DNA of 64,000 nt from Maniola hyperantus (taxonomy: Eukaryota > Arthropoda > Insecta > Lepidoptera > Nymphalidae). Positions 1 to 10,366 of this stretch are shown piece by piece. The translations under genes were made by a program, and so were the position numbers. The notes under the pieces are model-generated. The model saw only the letters and a list, made by a program, of their open reading frames with translations, was not told where the DNA came from and did not search any database. The DNA is taken from assembly GCF_902806685.2 (NCBI RefSeq), contig NC_048554.1, positions 6,696,001-6,760,000 on the forward strand. The letters are read 5' to 3'. Position 1 is the stretch's first letter, and the number at the start of each line of letters is the position of its first letter.

Positions 1-1228
1 GGAATGTGGGCAATAATATAATAGCGACATATTACAGTATCGTAAAATGATAAATTAATAGGACATGTTATATTGATAAATAATAGGATAAATACATCTA
101 AGTATGACAATAGTCGAGATATATTGTGTTTTGTCATCTAGGAATTTCCCCTTTGTTATCAAAATTAAGAATATTTATTTAGAAGAAACGTTAGGTAAAT
201 ATGAATATTTATTTTTACGACTTTGCCCATGTTGTGACTGTTCATGCTATAATAATATAAGAAATGGTTATTATATAGGTAACTAGCTTATGCTCGCGAC
301 TTCGTCCACGTGGACTACACAAATTTAAAACCCCCTTTTCACCCCCTTAGGGGTTGAATTTTCAAAAATCCTTTCTTTGCGGATGCCCACGTTATAATAG
401 CTATCTGCATGCAATTTCAGCCCGATCCGTCCAGTAGTTTGAGCTGTGCGTTGATAATCAGTCAGTCAGTCAGTCAGTCACCTTTTCCTTTTATATATTT
501 AGACTACGAAAGGTAATAAATACCTAATACCTATATACTTTGAAATACTTAAACCACAAATGGTTTTAGAGCCAATTTTGTCTTGTTTGTCACAAACTTG
601 CTACCTACTAACTTAAGTGACAGTAATACTAGCTTAGGTACACGTGGACCACAGACAGTCATGCCAGTATCTGCTGGATTTTGAGGGGCGAGCATTGGCA
701 GGGTTCCGTACCTCAAAATGAAAAACGGAAGAGTAGTTCTATAGTAATATTTTCGGAGTCGGTGCCAATGAGGTGCCAATGTTGAGTCACAAAACAATAT
801 GAAGAGTAGATAGACGGTTCGTGTGGCTAATTGGCACCGGCTCCAAAAAATATTACTATAGAACTACAATAACTCTTGTATATACATAATATATTGGGTA
901 ATAAATTGAATTATTCTTTACTTTTTTGTGTTAGTGGTTATTGAAGTCGGTTTTTTTTTAAATTAAAAAAAAAATGTAAATCCACTTGGATGATGTCGTG
1001 GGCATTATCAATTTGGTACAGAGATACTCGTAGCTACCATCCCGAGATTAATATAAACTACTTTTTATTCCGGAAAATCAATGAGTTCCCATCGGATTTT
1101 TAGAAAAATCTAGACGCACGCAGATGAAGTCGCGGGCACCATCTGGTAATTACATATGATAAAGAATGAAAGATCTAAACAAACTTTTGCATTTAGATGA
1201 AAATATGAAAGTATATTTATTTTTCCAG
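1..1228. other. Gene-free stretch, probably intron of SLC17 copy 1
   Basis: No exon is recognisable. It contains a tail-type repeat (283-504) and a fragment around 640-740 with GGTTCCGTACCTCAAAATG that resembles the GGCCAAGTGCGAG family found elsewhere. Around 725-860 two inverted copies of a short block occur: GTAGTTCTATAGTAATATTTTCGGAG and its partner at 840-868. The rest is AT-rich with no clear content. Confidence 0.5.
283..504 (+). repeat. Tail-type repeat A (GACTTCGTCCGCGTGGACTAC ... CAGTCAGTCACC)
   Basis: This sequence starts with CTAGCTTATGCTCGCGACTTCG and ends with reiterated CAGT, CACCTTTTCCTTTTATATATTTAGA. Near-identical blocks recur at 11897-12092, 17247-17416, 29974-30197 (reverse), 30205-30414 (reverse), 49457-49640 (partial) and 55821-56035 (reverse). 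The family looks like the non-coding 3' part of an RTE-like LINE or a SINE derived from one; no coding part is present here. Assignment is from pattern only. Confidence 0.7.
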
Positions 1229-2989
1229 ATTGTAGGCGGATCTTTTAATTGGTCTAAAGATCAGCAAGCAACAATTCTTGGATCTTACTTCTGGTGTTAT
1301 CCTATTACATCTCTCGTCGGTGGTATGGCAGCGGAACGGTGGGGTCCAAGATATGTGGTTCTTGTAACATCTTTAGCCAGTGCTGTTTTGACTATGATAA
1401 GCCCAGCAGCTGCGAGATTAGATTATATCGCCTTGGTCATTGTACGATTCTTTCTTGGATGTGCTGGGGTACGAATGAACATTGCACTAAAAAATGTTGT
1501 TTTCACTTGTAATTTCACACCTTAATATTGATTTTTGATATTTCGCAGGGATTTATTTATCCAGCTATGCATGTATTAGTAGCACGGTGGGCACCCCCGG
1601 CTGAGAAAGGAAAATTTATTAGTGCCATGATGGGAGGAACTTTAGGTACAGTTGCCACTTGGTCTCTCACAGGTCCTTTGCTAGATAAATTCGGATGGGC
1701 ATCAGCATTTTACGTACCAGCTGGGCTGACGTTTATCTGGTGCGGATTTTGGTGGTACCTTGTGGCAGACACACCTTCTGATCATCCTAGGATTAGCATA
1801 GCAGAGAGAAAATATATTATAGACGCACTGGGCGACAAGGTTAAAAATTCCAAGGTGAGTTAACTGTTGACTGTTGAGTTAAATATTTTAATAAATATTA
1901 TCTTAACATATAGGTGTCATCAATTAGTCTTGTGCTGTTCTCAGAAAGTTTAACAAGTACTAAGTACCTATGTAACGAAAAAACCTCAAACTAAAATAAA
2001 TGGGATTTCCCAGGTACCTACCTATAAAGATAGGAAGTATAAATTTTGTTAATATTTCATCTAGTAATCTTGTATGTACTCTTCGATTCTGTAATAATTG
2101 CTTTTCTTGTAGACAACTACCTTATTATAATTTTTATTTTCAGGGTCTGCCTCCATTTAAGAGCATTTGCACTTCGTTACCGTTCTTGGCAATGGTCATT
2201 CTGCACTTTGGCAATCTCTGGGGCTTATACTTTATCATGACAGTTGGACCGAAATTTGTATCTAGTGTACTTGGTTTTGAACTAACCGCAGCTGGCGTTA
2301 TATCAGCTCTTCCTTACCTAGCAAGGTTATTCATGGCTGGAATATTTGGAGTGGTGGGAGATTGCATTTTATCAAGGAAGCTCATGACCACAACTGTTAT
2401 TAGAAAATGCTTCTGTTTATTCTCACATATAATTCCTGGAATTCTTCTGGTGTTGCTGGTTTATACTGGATGTAATACTGCATTATCCGTGGCAATGATT
2501 ACCATGTCAATGGGCTTCAATGGTGCAGCAACTTTGACAAATCTCCAGAATCATCAGGATCTTGCACCTAATTACGCTGGAACGTTATATGGGATAGCGA
2601 ACTTCATAGGAAGCACCGCTGGCTTTTTTACTCCAATGATAACAGCTTATTTCACAAGGACTGGGGTAAGAAATCAAGAATTATCAGCTGTAAACTGAAT
2701 CTAAAAAACTGCGAAGGTATTAAAGTATTTTATATTTCCACAGGACAACTTTGAACAATGGCGTCCAGTATTCTTTGTAGGAGCGTCCGTGTACATAGTT
2801 TCAGCTATATTTTTCATTTTGTTTGGAACGGGTAACACTCAAGACTGGAATTTCATCATTAAAGAAAAAGACGACGGAAAGGAAGAAAAACCTAAAGTTG
2901 GTGACCAGAATGACATGAATGATACTTTTAAACACTGTTATATTAAAGATCTAAAAGAAAATCCGACAAGTATTACAACTCATACTTAA
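1229..2989 (+). CDS. SLC17-type (sialin / phosphate cotransporter-like) MFS transporter, copy 1, 5'-partial
   Basis: Four exons can be joined, all in phase 0: 1229-1468, 1549-1854, 2144-2665 and 2744-2989 (stop TAA). They give 437 visible residues. Each exon has an AG acceptor and GT donor. The protein is a major facilitator superfamily organic-anion transporter; the SLC17 family moves anions such as phosphate, sialic acid or glutamate across plasma or vesicle membranes. Seen motifs: FNW before TM2, WGPR in the TM2-3 loop, RWAPP and EKGKF after TM4, WSLTGPL in TM5, NHQDLAPNYAGTLYGI in TM10-11, and a charged tail after LFGTGNTQDWN. The TM1 exons expected ahead of 1229 are absent from this window and presumably lie upstream. 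It is closest to copy 3 (25018-58088), but introns present in copy 3 are missing inside exons 1549-1854 and 2144-2665. The GDR of copy 3 reads GDC here. Substrate cannot be told from sequence. Confidence 0.9.
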
Positions 2990-3056
2990 ACATGATGCTA
3001 GTAAATGCCAAGTGAGGGACGTAGTAATTTAAAATATTATAAACTGTAAGACTTTG

Positions 3057-3243
3057 TCCTAATACAACGCGATTACGCGATGCGACCATCGCGTGCTTGC
3101 GTCATATAGAACGAGAATACACGATCATCGCGCGAATGCCAATTAGGACACCTATATTCGAGACAGTATAGGTTTGATCGTGCGTTCGTACGAGTAAAAC
3201 TCGCGTGAAATTGCGATCATCGCGTATTAGCGTTGTATTAGGA
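3057..3243. mobile_element. 187-bp TIR element (MITE) just after SLC17 copy 1
   Basis: Its left end TCCTAATACAACGCGATTAC is mirrored by the right end, whose reverse complement reads TCCTAATACAACGCTAATAC. The interior is unusually rich in CGCG and GATCG words. It lies 68 bases after the copy 1 stop codon. No coding capacity is seen. A non-autonomous DNA transposon is the simplest reading. Confidence 0.65.
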
Positions 3244-3252
3244 TAACACCTA

Positions 3253-3767
3253 AGGCCCATAGTGAAAACTATGCTTTTAGCATCAGCGATCAGCGATTTA
3301 ATTTCTTTTCTGAAGCTTGATGCGCGATTAAACGGCACTCACATACGGTCTCAAGTCGTAGCGATCAAGTCAATTTCATTTATTATTTCAAAACACAGAA
3401 AGTAGTGAAAACGCGATGTAACATCGAAACAATCGCTAAAACACGTGATTTCATACAGCGATCAAACGCAGAAACCCCTTAAATTAAAATGTGATGCAAT
3501 CGATCCAGTCGCAAAATCGTCTATCGCTAATGATCGCTGTGTGCTAGAAGCATCATGTCTGCTATAGAACGAGGCCAAAAGTGATGAAAATCGATCTTTC
3601 GAAGGAGACAGCAAATTTGTAGAGCACTGTCTCGGTCGTTGAAACCGACAAAGCGTCATATGGGTATAAGTGACAGAGACAACGCTCTACAAAAATGAAA
3701 TATCATTCTAAAAGCCGATGTTCATCACTTTCGGCCGCGTACTGTACGTGCTATATACTATGGCCCT
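3253..3767. mobile_element. About 515-bp TIR / foldback element with internal palindrome
   Basis: The ends are inverted copies (AAGGCCCATAGTG on the left; the reverse complement of the right end is TAGGGCCATAGTA), flanked by possible CTAA duplications. Inside, at about 3580-3745, lies a long imperfect palindrome with arms containing TTTGTAGAG and CTCTACAAA. A related, oppositely oriented core is present at 22330-22440. A 70-bp miniature with similar ends lies at 9829-9902. Coding capacity is not evident. Confidence 0.6.
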
Positions 3768-4755
3768 AATGGAAAATATCTGACACTACCAATAGACTTT
3801 TTAGATTTAATTATATATAATGTCAGATTTAATGTTCTGAACAGTAATTTTCCTGTATGATATGAGTAAGACAGGAAAATGGAAGTTGTTAGACGATTAG
3901 TTGATATATTATTTATAGGATTTAAGATTAGAGAAGGTCTTAATGTATTTAATTTAATTTTAATGATGGGTAATCGTTTGCAGTATTCAAAATGTGTCTT
4001 AACAAATATTCATTGTATGAAAAGTGCAACTGTGATGTTTATTACCAAAAATAATACTTATAATATCTTGTGTTTTATTAGTAACTCGATTCAAATATTA
4101 TTGATACTACCAACATACTATTATAGTTGATGACATTTGAATATGAACGATGATAGTGATATTATATTATAGCTCAATTGTTTATAAAGTGACAAATATA
4201 TTACTTAAAACTCAGAATAAAAATTTATTTATATATCTATTAATTTTATTTGTTTCGTACCTAGTTATGCCTTGTGCATGCATATACATACCTATAGTAC
4301 TTATTCTCATCCATATAATTATACTGCTTTTTACTTTGTTATACTTTTATTGCAAGATAGGCGTGCGCTGGATAACAAAAAGTGATGAGATCTGGGTTGG
4401 ACCGCACTTGCTATTTCCCTAATTCTTAAAAAGTTAAATAATGGCTAAAAGAGAAGAACAGATGGATGGAATGGGTGAAACTATAAGGCTTCCTTATTTT
4501 ACATCGTTAGCCTAACAAAATAACTCGTTATAGGTATTTTACATCATATTTTGAAAAATCAATGATATGGGCAGAGAAAAGTATTATCATGTTTACAAAT
4601 CAATGAAATAATGTGACCATCCTATTATTATGAAACTGGTTTTTTTTTTGCTTTATTTCGTCCAAAATTAGACACTATTAAGTGTTGTCCAAAATCAGGA
4701 TGGCTAAGAATAAACAAACAAAATGTCTTTGTTTGCTTTACGTTTTTTGTAAGTT

Positions 4756-7700
4756 ATGTGTAAAATTCGAGTGCGTGCTATTGTAAGTACATATTTTAAA
4801 ATTAATTTGATTGAACCCTTATTCGAAGCTTAACTAATATAAGATAGACACTATTATTAAAATTGTATAAGTTAACATCATCTAGTTTGTTTTTAGGTGG
4901 GAATCATGATTTTTCTTGGGTACTTTCTGGTCTACGTAGTCCGCTATAATCTAAGTGTACATATCGTGGATATGGTAGATATACCCAAACGTCTTTTTGA
5001 ATTTTTTCCCAAAAATGAAACTGAAACTTTGAGGACTGTTTTGAATTCACGATCTGGGGTAAGTAATTTACATCATTTCTACGACGATAAAATATGATTC
5101 TCTAAAGTTGAATCGACACTTTCGCACGCGCACGAACTCTGCAATCAAAGCCCAGTGAACACCTATGGACGCGTCACTTTCTCTGTGAGCACATGCATGT
5201 CGCGAATTCATATAATATATCTATCATGTTTGCACTCGTTTTCAAAACTCACGAACATGTGCACGATGTCACTTGTACAACATGCACACAAACCGCTAGC
5301 AAAACACTCGTGGAGACGTCCACGTCATGTTCTTAATGTTCGTCATGTGCGTTGTGTGCACAGTTCGTGCGCGTACGCAGGTGTGGATTGACCTTTAGCG
5401 AGCTCAGGAGTGTTAGGAAGGTATGAGAAAAGTTGTGCTAGATATTTCTAATTAGATAGGTAAGTAACTAAGAAGTAAGTACATTTTGAAAAACCACGTA
5501 CCTAGGTAAATGTAATTTTGTTTGCTAGGCAAGTATTACAAATGTAATTAGTTACCTAATTATTATGTATTTTCGCCATCATTGACCCATTCTCCTCTCA
5601 GAATAAGAAGGGTTTGGCCATAATCTACCACGCTGGCCAAGTACGGATTGGCATACTTCCACACCTTTGAGTTAGTACTATTATGTATTCTGTGACAGTA
5701 TAGAGAACTCTCAGGCATGCAGGTTTCCTCACGATGTTTTCCTTCACTGTTAAAGCAAGTGATAATAATTAATTGCGTAGGTAGGTACTTATGCTTAATG
5801 TACCTATTGTGCCTTACAGAACATGATTAATATAATGCACTGGAATGAGTTGAAAATGGCTTTGTTATTAGCAGCTTATCATATAGGATACTGTATATGT
5901 TTTCCAATATTCCATAACATTGGGGATACGTAAGTTTTAATTATCTGTATTCTGCGGCGATCCTTGCAACTTGCAAGAGATCTTGTAGTCCGTTCAAAGC
6001 GTAGATAGAATAATAGGTATAGATTTAAGTGTAGTGTAACCGCGTATGAGATAGCGATAGCACGACGTAACGATGAATAACACGACAATTATTACCATTG
6101 TTTAGTAGTCAATATTTGTATTGCCCGATCAACAATATTTGTATGTGAAAACAAGTAAATAACTCATGAGAAATACAATTACGCCACGAATTCTCAGTTT
6201 GTTTTGCAACTTCTTGTATGTATTCTTGTAAAAAGTCAAGTCCAGTTACACGATAAGGGACAAAAAATAGGTTGGCTGCGTCTCTGTTTGTCACATTAGT
6301 AACTTTATCTGTGCTCTCTTTTTAGTGCGAATGAGAAAGCAAACGTTCTTGCATCTACCTTTATTACTCTATCTACGGTTCAAAGTTATTTTACCTCTGG
6401 CTATAAAGTTGGTAAAATTGAAAACTCAGCCATGATAATAGGGCGTAACCAGAACCGAACAATCGGATGGAAGATAATTTATTATGCTCATCACGAACCC
6501 GTCGGTCGCCGGCTCAATACTGAGCACAGATCTCCTCTCAGAGGGCTTGGCCATAGTCTAACGCTGGCAGACTTCATACACCTTTGAGAACTCTCAGGCA
6601 TGCAGGTTTCCTCACGATTTTTCCTTATTTAATTTTTTGAAACGCATATACCTCCGAAAGTTAGAGATGCGTGCCGGGGATCGAACCCTGGATCTCCTGA
6701 ATAGAGGCTGACGTCGTAACCACTAGGCTTTCACCACTCACGTCACTAAGTATCAATTATTTTTATATTTTTATTCTGATACTAGTTAGCTCTTGACTGC
6801 AATTTCACCTGGTGGTAAGTGATACTGCAGTGTTGTTTTTAGATTCGGTCCAATGTGGGTAGTAGGCGTAACTGGGTTTATATCGGGTGTTTTGAACTGC
6901 CTCACCCCAGCAAGTGCTTATTGTGATTTTTGGTTGGTGTTCACGGTGCGCATTCTAATTGGATTTTGTGCGGTAAGAAAGAAATTCAACCATATCATTT
7001 ATATTTATTACTTTGAGTTATTATTTAAACTATTTAGGATTGAATTTATAGATTAGATTAGTAGATAGGTACATCCTAGTCATATCAGATATAGGTATTT
7101 ATAATGATCTATCGAAATTCTAGGGGGCTATGATACCAAGTATGATTCAAGTGCTTAGACATTGGGTTCCACCAACCGAGCGACATCATTTTATGTGGGC
7201 TTATTGTGGTGAGATAACTGTATTATAATTTTATTTCCTATAAGTATTAAAAACCAAGATCTTTAAATATTATGTAGGTAAGTATGAGAGGAATTTATTT
7301 GAAGCAGTTTCTTTGCAAGGAGGAAAAGCTTTGAATGACGCCACTTCCGTTACATTTACTTCCGTACAATGTCTAGTACTTTTTTTAATATTACATCTGT
7401 CTTACAACTTCAATCACACAAAAAAAAAGGTTTTTTGTGAGCGAAGCTTACAACTAAGCATTCAGTACCTATAATATTCTGTCTTAGGTATTACCACAGG
7501 AACATTTTCTACATTTTTGATCTGTGCAGCAGTCCAATACTATTTTGGGTGGTCGGTTGGATTTTATATATCGGGGGCAGTGCAAATTTGCTGGGCAGTT
7601 GTGTGGGTTCTAGCGGTTAGCGACAGTCCTTCAAAACATGCATTTATATCTAAAGAAGAATTGTCGTATTTGACAACAACCATTGGAACAGTTTTTAATA

Positions 7701-10067
7701 TCAAGGTACTTTGTATTCAGTTATTCACCCACCTACTTACCTTAAAAAATTAGATGCATCATGGGTAGGCGTTTAGACGCACAACGCTAAAAACTCAAAA
7801 TTCCAAAACTATAATCAATTATTATCTATCTAGATTAAGTATAAGAGAGATTCAGAATTTTTATGCAAATTACTTATTTGGTATTTTGTGTTTTTGGCAT
7901 TCTGCGACACTGAAACGCGAGGCTACATTGCATTCTGTTTTACAGTTAACAAACTCTCAAGTACCGTGGAAGATGATACTTAAATCTATGACATTTTGGG
8001 CACTATGTATACTTAATTTTGGATACGCGTGGATGATAACGTCGGTTTGCTTACACGGTCCTCTTTACTATACAACCATTCTTAAATATAGCATTTACGA
8101 GGTATCTAATACTAGTACTAGTTTCAATAATTACTAGTAATAGTTACATAAATAAAATTTATTTAGGTTCTCTAAAATATACTTACGTAATAACTTTTAT
8201 CTTATGTACCATACAGGCATCAGCACTGGTGGCACTGCCTTTCTTTTTACGTTTGATATTAGGAACAATTATAATACAAATCTATCATTGGTACCAATAT
8301 AACAAAAAAGTCAAAAGAATTAAGCACATGCGAAAATATTTTATAGTTGTCTGTGAGTATGAATACACCTATTTCATTCAACTTCGTCTTGAATTAGACT
8401 TTTCGGAACTGAACTAAGTATAATACAAATATTTCTTAAGTTATTTCTTTCGTTTAGACGCACAACGAACGCCTAGATGATAGTACAAAAAAATTAACTT
8501 AAGGGTTAGGTACAGACAGGGTTGACAGGACGTGGGTTGGAGTTACTTAACGGTAACCTATTTTGAATTTTTGATCTGTCTACCTACATGGTTTTTCTTT
8601 CTAACCATAATATTATAATTATGCGAAAGTGTGTATGTTTGTTGTTAGGTCCTTCAAGCCGCTATAGAGTACAGATGGATGTGATTTTTTGCCTAAGCAC
8701 TAAGTCGATGTATGTTACATATTTATGATACTTTTTAAATCGGGAAATCAAAGATTTCCCACGGGGTTTTTAGAAACTTAAATCGATGCGGATGTTAGTT
8801 CGCGTTCTTAATCTACCTAGTTTAAAAACATATGGAAGCATTTTAGCTCATGTGATACCGGGATTTTTGGTGTCAATGGCTTGGCTGGTGCCAGTCAACC
8901 CTGGCCCCGTTCTGCTAACCACAGCCATCGTCCTAACCGCAGCGGGAATGGATCTCACTTTAGATATTTGTTACGTAAGCTAAAAATATTTCCGAAAATA
9001 AATAAATATCAATTAAATTAATTCGTCGTTACCATCCGAAAAATCTACAGCATTAATAGCATAGGGCCTGAAATTCTTATCCTAATTTATACCTACTTAC
9101 TATGTGAAAGTTTAGATGTTTGTTATTGTGAGTTACTCCTTCGCGATTTTTTAGCGTTGGATTTAGTTTTAAAAAATCTCTTGGAAACTTTGATTTTTAG
9201 AGACAAAATGTAGCCTATGCCCTTCCCGAGGTGCAACTAAGTTATCTCTGTACCAAATTACGTCAATATTGGTTTTAACGCATGGGCCGTGAAATTTGAA
9301 AAGCTAATATAAAAACTAATAGACAGACATACAGACATACTTTCGCATATAGAGGAAGGTAATAAGTAGGTATTATTTTAAATACCCTATATATAAGTTT
9401 TGTTTTTTTTTTTTTTTTTTTTATAAAGAATATTAGCCATGTTAAATGACTAATATTCCCCTTTCCTCTCCAATTAAGCGTCAGGCTTGTGCTAGGAGTA
9501 GGTACGACAATAGTGCAACGGGCGGGGTTTGAACCGTCGACCTTTCGGTTTTCAGTCCACTCCTCTACCGGTTGAGCTATTGAGGCTCTTAAAAATCCAT
9601 AAGTATAATACTTATGGATTTAATTTCGAATGCCGATAACTATATTTACTTACCATTGCATTTTCAGAGTTTATCGCCAAATTACGTCAATCCCATCAAT
9701 ACAATAATAAAGATTATCGGAAACCTGCCTGGAATTATAGTTTCGCTTTGCGTTGGAGAAGTTACCTTTATATATGAGGTTATTTTTTCTTAAATCAATC
9801 GTCCTGTCGCGTACTATACTTACGTGTAAGGGCCACAGCAAACACGATGCTTTTTCGCATCAGCTATGATATTAAAAGCATCGTGTAAGTATGGGCCTTA
9901 GTCCAAATTAATTTCCTTTATTAATTAAAATATTTTAGAACACTTCACTTCTTGTTTGGCGATATGTATGGTGTTTTCATGGCACAATATTATTGTTGAG
10001 TGGACTAACTTTTCTCCTTTGGGGCGACATCCACGTCCAGCCGTGGAATGAAATAAGACGCAGGTGA
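4756..10067 (+). CDS. Divergent SLC17-type MFS transporter, copy 2, complete, 11 exons
   Basis: Assembled exons: 4756-4782, 4897-5058, 5820-5929, 6843-6972, 7124-7208, 7488-7705, 7946-8101, 8217-8356, 8821-8974, 9668-9778 and 9939-10067 (TGA). All junctions keep frame, giving 473 aa, a usual SLC17 length. Exon 1 (MCKIRVRAI) fits in phase 0 with a GTAAGT donor. TM1 carries RYNLSV with Arg25, and the first loop has an NET glycosylation sequon. Later motifs that can be aligned to the paralogues are FGP, HWVPPTE, SDSP, HVIPG and SLSPNYV. Family hallmarks are eroded: GPR became GPM, DLAPNYAG became SLSPNYVN, and the GDR after TM8 is gone. The ending ...LLLSGLTFLLWGDIHVQPWNE matches the last exon of the other copies in position and pattern. 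Donor 8357 (GTATGA) and the acceptor at 8820 are the least certain junctions. The open frames argue for a gene under constraint rather than a pseudogene. Function may have shifted. Confidence 0.82.
5102..5398. mobile_element. About 297-bp TIR element in intron 2 of SLC17 copy 2
   Basis: The left end CTAAAGTTGAATCGACAC is matched by the inverted right end CTAAAGGTCAATCCACAC. The inverted match continues through GCGCACGAACT for about 40 bases per side. The interior is rich in CACG and TGTGC words and has no convincing coding content. Target duplication is not clear. Confidence 0.6.
5580..5760 (-). repeat. SINE family 1 fragment
   Basis: This is the body of the tRNA-derived SINE described at 16218, reverse orientation: the GGCCATAATCTACCACGCTGG block, a CTCTCAGGCATGC block and the CCTCACGATGTTTTCCTTCAC block. 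The tRNA-like head is missing. Confidence 0.65.
6000..6377 (-). mobile_element. 378-bp MITE with perfect 8-bp target duplication
   Basis: The element is bounded by GTTCAAAG at 5992-5999 and again at 6378-6385. Its terminal inverted repeats begin CGTAGATAGA and extend about 25 bases. A second copy, in the opposite orientation, occupies 15307-15692. The insert lies in an intron of SLC17 copy 2. The 8-bp duplication points to a hAT-like or P-like transposase supplied in trans; the terminal bases are not the canonical hAT CAGNG. Confidence 0.85.
6496..6745 (-). repeat. SINE family 1, with tRNA-like head
   Basis: Read on the minus strand it begins with a tRNA-like promoter: a box A-like GTGGTTACGACG and a box B-like GGTTCGATCCCCGG at 6678-6692. 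The shared body follows (CATGCCTGAGAGTTCTC, then GGCCAAGCCCTC). It lies in an intron of SLC17 copy 2. Confidence 0.75.
8600..8820 (-). repeat. LINE-tail type B repeat abutting an exon of SLC17 copy 2
   Basis: GCGAAAGTGTGTATGTTTGTT at the left and AAATCGATGCGGATG...CTACCTAGT at the right match the ends of the tail-type B repeat seen at 14609 and 18643. The right end coincides with the AG splice acceptor at 8819-8820 that opens the exon 8821-8974. The copy is diverged. Confidence 0.5.
9403..9590 (-). repeat. SINE family 2 (tRNA-Phe-like head), near full length
   Basis: On the minus strand the head reads CTCAATAGCTCAACCGGTAGAG, then a GGACTGAAAACC anticodon-arm-like stretch, then a box B-like GACGGTTCAAACCCCG. 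A 100-base body and a poly-A tail follow (poly-T at 9403-9421 on the plus strand). The head resembles insect tRNA-Phe in order and wording. Other copies are at 44202-44376 and 54590-54740. Confidence 0.8.
9829..9902. repeat. 74-bp foldback element
   Basis: Arms AAGGGCCACAGC...CACGATGCTTTT and AAAAGCATCGTG...GGGCCTTA are inverted copies around a short centre (TCGCATCAGCTATGATATT). The outer ends resemble those of the 3253-3767 element. It may be a deletion derivative of that family. Confidence 0.6.
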
Positions 10068-10092
10068 AGCACCCACATTAAAAACCTTTTTA

Positions 10093-10366
10093 GGATTCCG
10101 TCCCCGAAGGGTGCCAACTCTATTACTAAGGGACCCTATTACTAAGCCTTCGCTGTCCATCTGTCTGTCCGTCCGTATGTCTGTCAAGAGTTTTCACAGA
10201 AAGTGTATTTCTATTGCCGCTATAACAACAAATAAAATTAAGACACTTGATTTCAAAATGGTCGCCATGAAAATTAAAACTAAAATAAAAGAGTCATTTC
10301 TTGTACTAACGACGCGCGACGGTACGGAACCCTGTGCGTATGCGAGTCCGACTCGCACTTGACCAA
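10093..10366 (-). repeat. Repeat family C (GGCCAAGTGCGAGTCGGACTCGC type)
   Basis: Reverse copy, from TTCCGTCCCCGAAGGGTGCC to GAGTCCGACTCGCACTTGACC, with a GTCTGTCCGTCCG tract. Plus-orientation copies lie at 18353-18633, 29327-29518 and 48559-49026. This is a common type of interspersed repeat in Lepidoptera; its parent transposon is not identifiable here. Confidence 0.7.

Noticed and set aside
4150..4422. 90-codon hydrophobic open frame as a membrane protein
   Set aside because: AT-rich sequence in any frame reads as Ile/Leu/Tyr; there is no start context, paralogue or splice support.
4723..4748. ATG at 4723 (MSLFALRFF) as first exon of SLC17 copy 2
   Set aside because: Its donor leaves phase 2, which produces a stop in the exon 4897-5058. 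The ATG at 4756 joins in phase 0.
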